Counted from the first letter of the stretch, positions 34,991 to 48,769 are shown. The stretch is 64,000 nucleotides of DNA from Pyxicephalus adspersus (GCF_032062135.1 NC_092859.1:46927791-46991790), one strand, 5' to 3'. Made by a program: numbers and translations. Notes: generated by a model from the letters alone, not told the origin.

Positions 34991-35480
34991 TTTCTATGTG
35001 TGCCCCTGCCCTCTCAGTCCAAGCTTAGCTGTCGAGAAGACTACTTCCAGTCAAACTAGAGCAGTTGGCATTGCTAGGCAGACTGTTTGCATGCAGATCA
35101 TCCTAATTGATGATCATGCCCTCCATGAATTAAAGACCTGAAATCCAGGGAATAAATGAGGTGGGTGAGGGACAGACAGACAGGCAGAAAGAAAGCTAGA
35201 TGATGCTGGATGTCCTCCAATCAGGAAATTAAATATGTATTTCTAATTAGCTGCAGCTTCTAATGCAGAGTGTGAGAGGCTGACTGTATGCAGTGAAATC
35301 AAAGAAACTAATTTCAGTCTGGTAGAGGAGCCTGTGCAAATGTGCAAGATAGAAACTAAATAATTCAGCTTTATGAGAGCTTTAATAGGAGCTGTCATTG
35401 ATGAAGGTGTTGGCTCTGACACTGTCATCCTGACTATAGTCCATCACTGACCTGGAAAGGCTGAAAAGTCTGAGCTCTAC
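34991..35480. other. Repeat-free stretch, candidate conserved non-coding element
   Basis: High-complexity sequence with homeodomain-like cores (ctaattgatgatcatg, tttctaattagctgcagctt) and long stretches free of simple repeats, such as gagctgtcattgatgaaggt around 35390. No splice-framed coding potential is seen on either strand. The texture is that of an enhancer near a developmental gene. Inference only. Confidence 0.35.
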
Positions 35481-36086
35481 TTGCTTGTTCCAGACCAATG
35501 ACTTGATAAATAGTAAAAGCCAGAATGTGGATAATAGCCCTAAAGGCTGAACCTTAAACCACTTCAGTTCATTTCTAAAAGTTGTTTATTCCTTAAACAC
35601 CAAAGCAACTTTAGCATTTCAGCAAGAGCCTATTGATTTGGCAATAATCTTGTCCTATCTCATACACACAAAAGGCTCTAAAGCAAGCAAAGCTCCATTT
35701 ATTTAAGAGCCCAGTAACATGGTTTTTAAACCACCATTTCATACTCCACCATAAAATGAAGGTGCAATATGGAGCAATCTCCATGGCATCCCTTGTAGTA
35801 TAGATAATTACATCTACTTTCTAAACACCCTCAAAAGATATTTTTATTTGTGTATATTTTTACATAGCACTATACAAAACATAACATATAAACACTTGTA
35901 AAAAAAACAGGAACAGGACAATAACAAGATAATACAAAATAAAAAGCTAAAAAAATAGCTAATGATTAATGAATAATTTAATTGTAATTCTAATGTGTTG
36001 CCTACTGATTAATAATGATTTAAATAGGGCAACAGTACACTTTTGTTTATATGCAGAAACCCATGTAGACAAAACCTAAAAACAGA
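35481..36086. other. Unassigned non-coding DNA
   Basis: No feature recognised. Confidence 0.4.
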
Positions 36087-36355
36087 GGCTAAACTAAACG
36101 CCGTGTATACTAACCTGTCCATATTCTATTGCACGCACCACCATTCTCTTCCTTCTTTTCTCCCTTTAGATCTTTAGCTATCTTGATTGGCCTGGCCAGG
36201 TATCCGCATGCACAGGTCAGCAATTTTTGACATTTAAAAGGGAGTGATCATGCAGGTGAGTGTATTTTATTGCATAAAGGACATTGCCTGTGACTTTCTG
36301 CTATAAAAACCCTACCTGATTGCAATTTTTAAAGTGGAAGTTTACTTCTGCTTTA
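36087..36355. mobile_element. TTAA-type MITE family C, copy
   Basis: The left end has ctaaactaaac and the right end ggaagtttacttctgctttag, a mutated inverted pair. Inside, cttcctt...tcttgattggcctggccagg and gcataaaggacattgcctg align with the copy at 46918-47172. The flanking TTAA is mutated on both sides. Confidence 0.65.
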
Positions 36356-39300
36356 GGGTAATTACAGTTTATAAATTAGATTGTACAAAAGATTGTAATC
36401 TAGCATGTCATATACTATGCGGGGGGGACACAGCGGGGTGCCTCACCCTAATCCTCCTCTATCCCCTCTCCATAGAGCTGAACAGTACTGTGTACAGCAC
36501 TCTTTTGTTCTTCCATCAGTGGAAATGATCACAAAAGATCTGTATGCAGCTTTAGAAGTCAGTGATCTACACACCAAGGGAAAGCTAAGGCCCAAGGGAC
36601 AAATAAAAGGATTTCATGTCAATTTTCATGATGTACCATCAAACCTGAAAATATTCCACATTTTATGTTGGACCCCAGGCTACATACAAAAGGAATGTAT
36701 ATTTTTTTTCCTCATTCTTTTTTATATTTACTCCAGATCTGTGCAGTTCTTCAGCATGAAAACTTTTTTCTGTACAGGAGTTTACTGTAATAAAAAACAA
36801 TAAATGTTACTTGTTTGCATGTGCAGGATGACTGGTCTTGTATCCACCCCCATAGGGATGGACCTATTAATTCCCTACCACAGACCGGCTGTCTGCTCAG
36901 GATATGTACAGTACAAAGCTATATTACCAAACTTATATTTTGTTTTGAAAAGGCCACAGATAGTGATTATCTATGCTAACTGACCACTTTGAGCACTTAA
37001 TATGAATGCAAAAAAAAAAAAACACTACTTAAAGCTACCCTCCAATGTCTATATTAATCTAGTTTTCATGCAGATCTTTTTTCATGTTGAAGTGTTTATA
37101 TATTTTGGTACCCTCTGAATATTTACATTAAATGATTTGTGTCTGGAGTTCAACTTTACGCCACATGGGCATCTGTGATAGGACATGGATGCATTGTTGT
37201 GCCAGCTAATCAGAGTTTGCAGCTGTTTTGGATGACAGGTATAATAAATTGTGGTAAAGGAAACACTGTCAATCAAGTTTCAGAGACATAGACAAGCCTA
37301 TTAATAAAGGAAATCGGTGCCGAGAGTAACATAGGGCCTACTATTTCTCTTGCTTATTTAAAAATAAAAATAGTCATTGCCCTGCAATCATGCTGATCCT
37401 CGGATAGTTTGAGCCAGGCCACTGGCATTTCCAGCAGCAATGTCTGCACAGTTTTTTTATAACATAGGAATTAGGTCTCTGCTCATAAATTAAGTGACAG
37501 CCAGCAACAAATGAGCTAGAAACACTATAGTGCATGCTAGCTACAGTGCCTGTCATTTTTGTGGTTTCATACAGGGATCACTCAAGCATTCCGATATTTA
37601 GTTTGCTTAGTGCAGATTAGAAGATGAAATTTGGAGACTTATTTCTATGGGTTTCAACCCTTTTTTACCATTTTTCATAGCCCTTGTCATGAATCATAAA
37701 TCATCTTCTTTGTATCTTCCATTAAAAGAGACAAATGGTTGTTCCCTGTACTTCTAGTTTTACAAAGTTGGCCATAATTTAATACAAGATTTCCTTTCCT
37801 GCTAGACTGTGATTTTATTGTCTTTTTATTGTGCCTAGTTTCAAGAAATATTGTTTTTTCCAAACCTAAATTTATACTGGCCTTTCACAAAACTGATTAG
37901 GCTGCCTTAGACCAAGCACCGGGCAGTTGTGGTACTGGTGCAAGCATAACAAATGTTACAGTGCAATTCCTTACCCACTTTTTTCAATAATCAGGTTTTA
38001 TTCATAAGGCCTTAAAATGTTTTAGCAATAAAAGAAATATGAAGGGAAAACACCAGTGCAAATTACAAATACTGTAAGGCATTTTGTAAATTTTTTGGCT
38101 TACTTTGTTGCAGAGCATTAAATAGAAATATAGGTCCTGTTCCACTGCCCTGTACATATACTGGGATAAACAGTGATCCAACAGAGTGTAGTTCTAACTG
38201 TCTGACATTTTATTTTGTTTTTTGGTGGTCATATCATGGTGACATGTGCCCTTAGGTTACAGGGTTGTATCGCCCTTTAATTGGGTTTACCCCGGAATTT
38301 ATAGGGCTTGTCAATACAAACAGGGTTCCTATATATATATATATATTGTAGTGGGCATAGAGGTCTATGCATAGAGATATTAAAACTATATATTTTCTTT
38401 TATACTGTTTTTCCCCAAACATTGTCTTGTGAACCACAAAACATTTAAATATAATCCATCAACTCCCCTGAATATTTACAGTAACACTTTACCTGTAATC
38501 TTTGAAACAAAGTGGAACTAATTTGTTGGCATTACTAGAGGAGCTGGGTGCAGTGTGCACCAAGTACACCACTTAGAGGGTGCCCTGGTGTAGCCCCAAG
38601 TGACATGCAGGGTAGCAGCAGTATGGTGGGGGCACTTTCTGGGTTTCATCACCCAGCAGTGAAAAAATCCAAAACTGTCAAGCATTCTTAGGCTGAAAAT
38701 ATAACCCTAGCTGGCAGGTAAAAAGGTAACTTCTCGTACCAACTTCAGACTCTCCAAATAAATTTGCATTTTACCACTCATGTTTCCACCTCCGGCATGC
38801 ATGTTTAATTTCCTGTTCCTGTTAGCTTTCATGGTAAACTCAGTTTAATGAGGTTTAGCAAAACCTCCGTGAGTCCAAAAGTATGTAACTTGCACTGCTC
38901 TGCCTGTACAGAGCCAGTAAAATATTTACCCTCTCTGGCTTTCTGCATGTAGTCAGTTCAGAAAAGCAATGTCAAGAGGAACGTGTATGAAGCCCAAGGC
39001 TACAGTATTGACAGTATACACAACATCAGAAGATGTAAATGCTGTATGAAGTGTAAACCACATTTCTGCTGTATGTGGATATATTTTTGCATGTGTTTGA
39101 AAAATATTGTATATCAAATGCTGATATTTTACCTGAAAGTACATATATTATTATTATACTTTAAAAATGCCAAAAAAGCATTACACATGATTTTTTATTC
39201 AAAATAGTATTTATCCCCTTTGGGCCTCTAAGCCCACTTTAGTAAAGTCAAACCTGATGCACTACAGAAAAAAACTCACCACAAGTACAAATAAACATTT

Positions 39301-40196
39301 AATTTAAATTTAGAGAACTGTCATTTTTTTTAAACCTTCTTTCTCCATTTCCTTTACAGTTGCCTCTTTTTGGTCTAATCTGTAAACCAAAACCAAAAGA
39401 TGGTAAATTACACAAAACCTTTTCCCAACCTTTATATTATTGCATTTATTATTTTGAAAAAAACAGTAAAAATTAAAATAGCGAAAACTCAACTGGTTCA
39501 TCGAATAATTGTTTGCATATTGGTTCTTAGAGGTATACCAGCAGGATTGACAGGTAAATAGCTGGCAATGAGGAATCTATTGATAATATCTGATTTACAG
39601 CAAATTTATATGTTGTTTAAACTGTATTTGCATTTTGCCTACAGTTCTACTTAATTAATGATACTGGGACAGTCACAAAAGGGTTTCAATAAAGACAACT
39701 ATATTAAACAGAGGCTGGGCAATACTCTTTACATGTCAGACCTTGTAACCCTACAGGCTTCAGTTCTGTCCCCTTTCTATTATGTCCCAGGTTTAATAAA
39801 TGAGCTCTTAAATCCTCCGTGTTCTGTGTCGAAGGTAAGCATTATGTAGCATTCCAAAGCCCTTTTCAAAGAAGTAAAAAAAGTACAGGTATCAGATTTA
39901 TATATAAAAATAAAAAAAACATGTAATGGAGCCCGAGTTATTACATTGCCGAAGACATTGCCTAATGTTTTTTTGCAAAACTCTTCACATGAGGTACCCC
40001 CTCAAACCATTTAAGATGGGAAGCCAGTCCCACCTATTTTTGGGGTTTCCCCTTCTGCTTTATTGATCATAAATCAGGAACTTTGATAAACTTATACAGG
40101 TCTAGTTGGTCTTTTTGAATTTTTGGCTTTTGGTTCCTTTCCTCTGAAAGACTGGCTGTCATCTCCCAAGAAGGTGAAAGCTGCAGGCTCCTATAT
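36356..40196. other. Unassigned non-coding DNA
   Basis: Mostly AT-rich sequence. A TA run lies at 38332-38347. The 132-residue frame at 36405-36803 shows no family motif and is probably chance. No transposon ends recognised. Confidence 0.4.
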
Positions 40197-40252
40197 TAAA
40201 CAGTATTTATATAGCCCCAACATATTACGCAGAGCTGTACATTAAATAAGGA
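40197..40252 (-). mobile_element. SINE/L2-like 3' tail fragment
   Basis: On the minus strand it reads gctctgcgtaatatgttggg then gctatataaatact, the same tail as the SINE at 25050-25333. Only the last 55 bp or so is present, a typical 5' truncation. Confidence 0.75.
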
Positions 40253-41633
40253 TCTGTGCATAGTGTGTGGCACTCCATGTGGTATTGGTGCCAGAACGTT
40301 TTTATTGCATTGGATATGATCACAGTATATTACTGTACTTGTAGCATTTATTAACACTCTTAGAACTGGATACCTATAGCTAATCTATAACATTTTGAAC
40401 ATGCTCATTGGAATTTCTTTTTTATTGAGCACTTTCTTTGGCCATGTCTGTAAATGGTTCTGTCACTGTTTCTGGATAATTTGATTTCTATGGCTTAATT
40501 TGCTTCCACAAGCATTTTGATTATGGCATTGGGGTAAATTTGGATTTCTTAAATATCTCAGTTGGATTGGTTCAGCCTCCCCAGGTTCACCCGTCACCTT
40601 AGTGGATTGTGGAAGGATCCAGTACTGTGCACAAGGGGGGTGGTTTGATTGGGATATTCAACTTTTGTTCTCCCTTCCATTTTCTACCACTTTTTGGTGT
40701 ACTCTTACCCTTATCTGAGTTCCTAGTATTCTATATGCTTTGATAGCTGAGTAGATCAGCTCTTTAAGGTGTAAACAAATGGTCATGGTAACTCTCCCCC
40801 AAGTAGGTGTTTACCATTGTCAATGGCAGTGAGGGGGGTGGAATTCTTTGCAGAATTATTCTCTACATAGGCCATTTCAGTAACCCCCAACTCTCTTTCC
40901 TCCTCCTAGCTTTCTTTCATTTTATCTCAGCTATTCTTCAGCTCACTTTTTTCTCCATTATTCCCCCTCTCCCCTTCTTATTTTCACAAGATATTCCCCC
41001 CTTGATAAGTAAAAAAAGTGTTAACTGCTGACTGTTTAGGTTATGAGACAGTAAACTCAAATTACATATATCGAACTGTGTAGTCAGATATGGAACATCA
41101 TATTGCTTCCTTGGAATATATAAAGATAAGAAAATAACCCTACAAGTGTTTCCTCAAACTAGAAGGTATGAGAAGCTGCAGTTGATGTACACACCATGTA
41201 TTCATCCTTTCTGTATGATCAGATTATCTATATCATTCTGATTGGTCTATAGAGATTTTGGGGGTATTGTACTCGCCTGAGTTCTCAGGGTGGGATGTCA
41301 CTGTTGACAGTATTGCTAGTAATCAGTAGTAATAGAGTGAATGGTAAATGTTAGGATGAAGCAGGAAATTAGATTAAAATGATCAAGCAGAGCTTGGAAA
41401 TACAACATACTAAAGCAAATTTGAAAGTTGCCGAAAGTGGAAATACCAACCTTTTGCCACATGCAGTACAAGGATAAAAGAGGTAGAAATCCAATTTTGA
41501 TTTGCCCCACATAAATATACCTAAAGTAGCTAATCTGAGAACCAAATGATGTGTTTCTACAGGTTTTAGTGAATAAAAATTTGGCCCTACACTTAGCGCT
41601 AAGTGACTGGTTTGTTTGGTCTTGCACACAATT
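40253..41633. other. Unassigned non-coding DNA
   Basis: A pyrimidine-rich patch lies at 40880-41000. No gene or repeat family recognised. The 103-residue frame at 41316-41627 (minus) has no recognisable motif. Confidence 0.4.
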
Positions 41634-41858
41634 GGCCTGATTTAATAAAAGCTCACCAAGGCTGGAGAGGGTACATTTTCATCAGTGAATCTGGGTGATC
41701 CAGCTAACCTGGAATATATTTCTTCAAAGTCATTTGCTAGTTGTTAGCAAATATTTTTAATCCTGTACCAGATCCATTCCAGGTTTGCTGTATCACCCAG
41801 CTTCACTGATGAAAGTATTATCCTCTCTAGCCGTGGAGAGCTATAATAAATCTGGGTC
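41634..41858. mobile_element. Fold-back MITE family A, copy 4
   Basis: The ends ggcctgatttaataaaagct and ataataaatctgggtc are inverted; gggtgatccagctaacctgg pairs with gctgtatcacccagc. The centre is ttgttagcaa. Confidence 0.87.
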
Positions 41859-41863
41859 AATGA

Positions 41864-42040
41864 GTCTGATTAATTAAAACTCTCCAAGACTGAATAAGAT
41901 ACACTTCTATCAGTGAATCTGGGTGATCCAGCAAACCTGGATTACTTTTAAGTAATCTATTCCAGGGTTGCTGAATCACTTAGGTTCACTGATGAAAGCA
42001 AATCTTCCCCAGCCCTGGAGAGCTTTAATACATCAGGTCC
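41864..42040. mobile_element. Fold-back MITE family A, copy 5 (centre deleted)
   Basis: It starts gtctgattaattaaaactct 6 bp after copy 4 and ends gagctttaatacatcaggtc. The arms are normal but the usual centre with ttgttagcaa and about 45 bp around it is missing. Confidence 0.82.
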
Positions 42041-42909
42041 AAAGCCTCTGGACACAGTTTATTGTCCCTTTCAAGTGTAAACTTTCGGTAGCTACCAATC
42101 AATCTGTAAATAGAGCAGTTTGCAGAGTTTTGGTACTGTGGTCATTCCGTACAGTCTGCTCCCAAGTGTCCTTCCCCTACTTACTTCCCCCAACACACAC
42201 AAATGTTAAGGAAATAGTGGACAAAATATTTTCCTACCTCAAAAGTGAATTTGTACAAGTATAATTTACAAGAACCTGAGTTTCTGTAAATTACAGCTCT
42301 TAATGATAAACAAGTGCTGGTGTGGGAGTGGCTTTGCAGGCTGAAAAATGTGCACAATGCAAAGAGAAAATGGGAGCTGTAATTTAAATTTACTAAAGAA
42401 ATGGAATCGGGGATTTGATAGCAAACAATTGACCCACCAGAAAATTTCCTTTAATGTCATATAATTAGTCTTTCCTAGACGCTATGATCTTTTTCCCTGA
42501 AATGGCATGTACAGAAGAATGGAAAAATAAAATTAGATGGACAATGAATGCCTGATGTAGAAATATTAGTTTTACTAGCATGCAATTAGGGCAATCTATT
42601 GCTTGAAAGGGAAATGAATCTGAAGTAGGAACATAATCAATGTGACCAAGAGCAGTGCTCTGTACTTGTGCTTGTAACATTTATTACATAAAAAACATTG
42701 GACATTAGGATTGTCTATCTGGCTGTCTTTCTGTTTACTCATTTGTCTACCAACGTCTCTGTAAATTTTGTTCTTGTCCATCTCTCAATCCATGTGTATG
42801 TCTGGGATGGATTGAGAATGATAACAAAGAAAACATTGTAACATATAAAGCACATCAGCATGTTTTTGGCTGTCACCAAATTTTCCCAAACATAGCAAAT
42901 AATATATTA
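42041..42909. other. Unassigned non-coding DNA
   Basis: No gene or repeat recognised. Confidence 0.4.
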
Positions 42910-43113
42910 TAGTTAGGTCCATAAACGTGTAAAAAAAAAAAAAAAAAGGCTTTAGTTCCTCACATTTTTATGTAATCTTTTTGTTCAACCCACTGAATTG
43001 AAGCTGAAAGTCTGCAGTTCAACTGAGTGGTTTCATTTAAAATTATTTGTGGTAATGTACTGAACTAAAATTAGAAAAAGTTGTCTCTATCCAAATATTT
43101 ATGGACCTAACTG
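42910..43113. mobile_element. Tc1/mariner-type MITE (TAGTTAGGTCCATAAA ends)
   Basis: The left end tagttaggtccataaa and the right end tttatggacctaact are inverted repeats beginning at TA. Length is about 204 bp, with a poly-A run at 42931-42947. A common amphibian miniature with TA targets; no coding capacity. Confidence 0.8.
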
Positions 43114-44999
43114 AATTTCTTTAATTATTCTTGCTTTCTGATATATAGGGATAGCCAAATTTTGCAGATTAGCGGACCTCAAACAACTTTTCCTGTACCC
43201 AACACATGCCCCAAAAATCTGTAAACAGGTCTGCATGATCAAGAAGCCTTATCAACACGCAGTCCTGCTTTAATCAATTACCAAAGCAGGACATATATGA
43301 GCAATAATCAGATAACATCTGCAGCCTGGTATTTGTCAGATATATTGCCCCATTATAGGTGAGAACTAGGAATGCAATGCAGCTGTGATCCTGGGGTCAC
43401 GTACAAGCTCCATCATGGTGGTTGACCATGTGATTATCATGGCAGCTATCAAATGATCATCTGGGTTAGTTAACAAACAAATGTGCTAGTTGTAGTCCCT
43501 CCAACAGTCCCTCTACTGTGAAGTAGAAGGGCAAGACAGTGTTTCAAACATTTAAATATATAATAAAGCTGAAGTTTATTTTCTCAGTTTTCTCTTTCCT
43601 GTATTTCCTGGTGAGAATCTTCCAGGTCCATGTGTTCCAATAGCTGTAATTGATTCCCAGCTTCACTCAGCCTCATTCACATTCCCACTAGCAAGCCAAC
43701 CACCATTATAGTTATAAGCTAACAGAAATATCGAGGTGGCTTTATGCTCCACACTACTGGGAAATTTGAAGATTGGTAGTCAGGAAAACTAAAGATGTAG
43801 ACTGAATGAAATAGTATGTGTAGTTAATCCTCAATGACTACACTACATTCTATTTTAGGAACTTTTTTAGCTCCAGAACTGCAACTGATTGGTTTGATTT
43901 ATTATGAACTTACAATTAACCTGAATTCCAGTGTATAACATATGGAACCACACTCTTTCTTCATGTACATAAGCTATACATTTTGGGAATTCCATTAACC
44001 TAACATTAAATTTCAAAACTTTGGAACTGTTGATTGTTTTCTAAGAGTGCTTTCAAGCTGAAGTTTAGGTTAGGGAACTGAAGTTTAAGGTAAAATTTAC
44101 AGATATGCACTCTTCTCAGCTTTCTTGGGATGTGAAGGGCCCTTGCCAACCAACATTGTATGTAATGTCATAGAGGCATGATGGTGATATGAGATGGCAT
44201 CAGATAGCTGACCAATTGGGCAGCAATAGAGTGCAGCTGTGGAGCCTGGTTCTTCAGAAAGGAGATATAAGGTAAGGTATTTAAAAAACAAAAAAAGCAC
44301 AATGCAAAGTTAAAGATTTTTTGTTCCTCGAATTTGGCTATAAAGTGTATGTAGATCCAAAGCCCATTTTTCTTGTTTGGGATCATGACTCACCATATAG
44401 TTTTATACCCAAAAATCCTGCCAGTAACAGCATTGTTGCAGTGTTGTCAAACTGCCATGCTCTATTTTAGTTGTCTACCAGGATTTCAGGATACATATAC
44501 AGATTTGATGGGCAGCTCAACACATGGCAGATTGACAATAGCACTGGCATACTGAAACAGAAAGTGTAGGATCTTTAAGTAAAAACATTTTGTAACAAAT
44601 ACACAACAAATATTTTTTATTTTAACTGTATAAAGTATACAATGATGCTAGATATACTAAAATGAATATTATATATATGATATATTAAAAATGAATATAA
44701 TATAAATGATATACTAAAAATTTGAATATACATAAACTTTAACATTACGTTTATATAAATAGTACACAAAGCTGCTCAGCAAAGTTTTGTTTTTTCCTTA
44801 TGTAAAACATTGTTACAGTCAAATGATTACAAAGAGAAAATTTTTCTTCTGAAGTATATATGTAATATATATGTATTAGTTGCAAATATTAACTCCCCCA
44901 CTCCTGTCTCATTTAAAACCCCAAGGCTCATGCATGTTTTTTTTCCTTGTAGCTCTTGATATCCAATGGCTATTTTGCCTCTGATGGGAATTCTGAGAC
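43114..44999. other. Unassigned non-coding DNA
   Basis: Contains a short repeated motif (aatgaatata, tatgatata) at 44660-44730. No gene recognised. Confidence 0.4.
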
Positions 45000-45800
45000 A
45001 GTTCTGTTCTAAGTACTATCTATGCCATTAAAACGCAGTCGCTCCCAGCAATGACGATGTCTACAAAACAGAAGCCAGCAAATCAGCTATGTTACAGTCT
45101 GAATCTCTGGAGAAAAATTATACACATTATGGCGGAAAGGGGGAAAATGCTATTATAAATATTATAGACAAAAAAAAAATCCCAAGATGACAGTTTAGAT
45201 GTTTAAAATGTGTGGAGGATAATCCAAAACAATTTTTGTCATGTTTCCAGGAAACATTATTTTAAGCAGACTGGACTTGTAATGCATTTACAAGCGTGGC
45301 GCTATACCAGTAAACCTAGTGGCTACTTCGGAATACAGTGCTCCATAAACATGTCACAATTAGTTTTTTCCTCTAGGAGAGGGCTTTTTATTATTGAGAA
45401 TAATAAAAAAAAATCCTATAGCAGCTCTAGATGTCACAACAAAGCAAATTTAATTTCCGATGTCCTTTTGCGACCTTGCGTAAACACAAGGATGAGGATA
45501 TGGATTTACTTAACGCAGCGTACTTGCAGCAGAATTGAAAACAATTTGCGGGATGCTTGTATGAACACAGTGTCCTTCATTTATGCAATAAGGCCATTAC
45601 TTGCTCCATTTAATGGATACCAGCTGTTTGTCTTCTGAGATCTTTACTTTAAAAAGCATAAATTTAAAAAATGGATTAGCTGAAAACAATGTATATATCA
45701 GAATTCAAAATGACACAGCTGTGGTTGGCCATTGTAAAGAATTTTTACCCATTTCAGTCTGGGAAGCTATAAAGCCTTTTAATGTTTTATTACTTTAATA
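45000..45800. other. Repeat-free stretch, candidate conserved non-coding element
   Basis: It retains several CpG sites (aaaacgcagtcgctccc, caagcgtggcgc, ttgcgaccttgcgtaaac, taacgcagcgtac) in otherwise AT-rich DNA and has no transposon ends. A 142-codon open frame (45210-45638, plus) runs through it without a recognisable domain, and I do not call it a gene. The texture suggests a conserved regulatory element. Inference only. Confidence 0.3.
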
Positions 45801-46913
45801 TTATTTGAATTGCTTAGTTTTATATTCATGGCCAAATCAAATAACATCATAGGGGTAAACACAAAGGCCACTACTGAATTTGGTCCCAGGTCCTATCCCT
45901 CCTCCCTTTTCCCTTCTTTTCATTTCATGTGTGTTCCCTTTCTCCCTTTCTTCATTTCTTCTAATACAATATGGAAACCAAGTATTTTTAGTACCAGTTT
46001 TTTTCTGTATATGGTAAAATAAAAAAATCTTATTTTCTTACTAATTATTTAGACTATGTACCTTCCTAATATACATTCCAATAATTGGGAATATTATTGC
46101 AACAATGCATGGTTGTTAATTTAGTCTTTGCAATTTCTCCATGCTAAATGCTGTTGTTTTTTAATGTGTGTTTCCAAACATACACATCCCTGTGCATTTT
46201 CTGCTTTTGTGATGCTTTTGAAAACTAATAAAAATTAATGAAACACAAATGCCACATTTCTCTATTAGTATGCTCAATACAAGTTATTAAAAAGAATCTT
46301 CTGTCATTTAGATAGGGGAAATTAACAGTCATCAGGGACTGGAACATATTATGCAAAATGTTGTTGATTTACTCTAATGTACCTTGCTTTTTCATCTAAT
46401 ATTTTGCTGTTTTTAATACGTTTTAATACAAAATACATTTTAAAAATATGCAGTGCCCCCTCTGATTGACACCGGCTGGACACAGGGGAGTATAGCTAAT
46501 AGTTTTTTGGCTTTAGTGAAATAAGTGTTTTCTGTAGCACCAAGAAAAATGGTAGCTGAAAATGGGCTTGCCTCTCAAAACGCTATCTAGGTGCTAGCCA
46601 GCAATGAGTTTCTGTGCACCACCAGGATCCCAAAAAAGAATGTGGGATTACTTGCACACTCTGTAGATAGATAGATAGCTACTACTACTATTTCTTAACC
46701 CCTTATATATTCACTCTTTAATACAACAGAAAAGCTGAAAGAACTTTTATTTTAAACATTAAATTATAGTTACCTATAGGGCCCACTGACATTAAAGACA
46801 TGCATTTCAGCACACAATGAGGCACCATGCCACACCAATGTACAATGTTATTTACTGTGCTACAAAAAAAGTCACATACACCTTTTCTGGTGCATCAGAT
46901 AGTCCATTCAAAC
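45801..46913. other. Unassigned non-coding DNA
   Basis: A (GATA)n microsatellite lies at about 46662-46678. No gene recognised. Confidence 0.45.
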
Positions 46914-46917
46914 TTAA

Positions 46918-47172
46918 AGTGGAACTAAACAGTTATACTCACCTGTCCCTGTTCTGTCACAGGACACCATCTTCTTCCATCTTGATTGATGGGGCCAGGA
47001 TGACATAACTTCCACACAGGCACACCGGAGTTCATTCAGTCCCAGCAAATGGCACAGCCCAGCATTTTGACAGTTCCAGTTAATGATCAGGCAGGTAAGA
47101 CTACTTATTGCAGAAAGGACATTGTCTACCTTGCCAGATCACTCATTTTTAAACTGGAACTTTAGTTCTGCT
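46918..47172. mobile_element. TTAA-flanked MITE family C, best copy
   Basis: The ends agtggaactaaac and tttagttctgct are inverted repeats, each next to TTAA (46914-46917 and 47173-47176). Length is 255 bp. Relatives lie at 11138 and 36087. The TTAA target suggests piggyBac-type mobilisation. Confidence 0.82.
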
Positions 47173-47176
47173 TTAA

Positions 47177-48769
47177 CTGCTGTGACCCAACACAGCACAG
47201 CGTTGTAAATGGGCCCTTAAACAGGGGAACTATACTGTGGTTTTACATTGCTGGATTTCAGTCATTACTGATAGTTCACTTGACCAATGTTACTGTATTG
47301 TTAGAGAATCCAATTAGTGATCTCTGCATAATTTCTTCCAGGTGACACATTTCTTATTAAGTAATGCCAGTTCATTCTAGTATTCATATTTCTCAACAAC
47401 ACGCCAACCAATTTAATTGAAATCAAATAAATTCTTTGCATGACTAGTTCTTTGTTTACTCCCTGTGTTCCAGCTAGACATAGCTAATGGGGCTGCCCCT
47501 GAACAGAAACAAACATGATGTGCGTATTATGCAAACCACCTAAAATCACTGGTTTTAGGTTATGTGTGAACCCAATCACTTCAATCTCATGTAAGCTTTA
47601 TCATCTTAATGTAATTCCAAAAGTAATTTTCAGTGTTTTCAAATCTGCAGCTTTCAATAAATTAATACTTGGGGATCCTGCCATGAAGGTCTGCATTGAG
47701 GCATACACTAAAAGGATAATCATAATGCTCTGTTTTCACTGTAGTTCTCCTACTTTATCACTCTATCTCATGGGGTTTTAATTGCATGTGGCTGTTTCAC
47801 ATTACACAAGCATGGTCCACTCCTGTCACCATTAGAATACCAGTCCCAAGAAATGACATGCAACAATTGCTGGGTTCTATGAAAATAATGGAGGTAGCTA
47901 GAAAAGGCTGTATGAAATCAGTAGCAATGAGATGGAACAGAGAATGAAAAAAAAAATATTTTATTCAAAAATAGCAATATGTACTGCTTTACCAAATTAA
48001 ATGCTATTTGTCTGGAGTTTTCATATAACCTAATGGCATCAAATTGGCAAATAACCATTCTGTCTGACCCAAGCTGCTTACTGTTTGTAGGGCAGTTCAA
48101 TCCACTGAATTTCACTATAAATGATTTTCCCAGAACTAGCATAAATCCTGATAGCTTATCTCTAAAATGGTTTCACATGGGTATCATACAGTGTGTATGT
48201 GCAATGCTGCCTTAGGCCCATACCTATATCTCCTTTTCCTGAACCCGAAGTCCTTCCTAAGACAAATACAATTTAGAAGGTAATGAACACTTGTACTAAT
48301 GCAGATATACCTAAAATGGCTAACACTGACTTTGAAGTAGTATAGAAAATAACATTTACAGAATGATAGAATAGAATCCTTATATGTTCGGTAAAATATG
48401 TCATATTTGTGTTATATGACAATATAACTTGTCATAAAACAATACAGAGGCTGCTGAAGACTTCCATGTGAAAAGGTTAGTTGTGCTTTGGCATCCATCA
48501 GCCTTAATTCTTTATGTGCCCATGCCCTGACAAAACTATACAGCCAGTAAAATCAAAACTTCAGATTGGCCTGGTTTCTCCAAGTCAATGTTCCAAAAAG
48601 GACTAAAACCACAGGATTAGCACAACACCCAGGCAATTAGTATTTATAAAAAGGAGATCAATAACTGTGGTCTCTTTCTTATATTTTTAGTTCTCTAATA
48701 ATTTGGGCAATCTGATAAATATCCTAAAAAAATGCCCCTGGTTATTCCTGGCTTGTCTGTTTTTTCCTT
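47177..48769. other. Unassigned non-coding DNA
   Basis: No transposon ends or gene motifs. Small frames at 47515-48215 are not recognisable. Confidence 0.4.

Noticed and set aside
36405..36803. 132-residue open frame
   Set aside because: Low-complexity aromatic C-terminus, no domain, and no signs of codon constraint.
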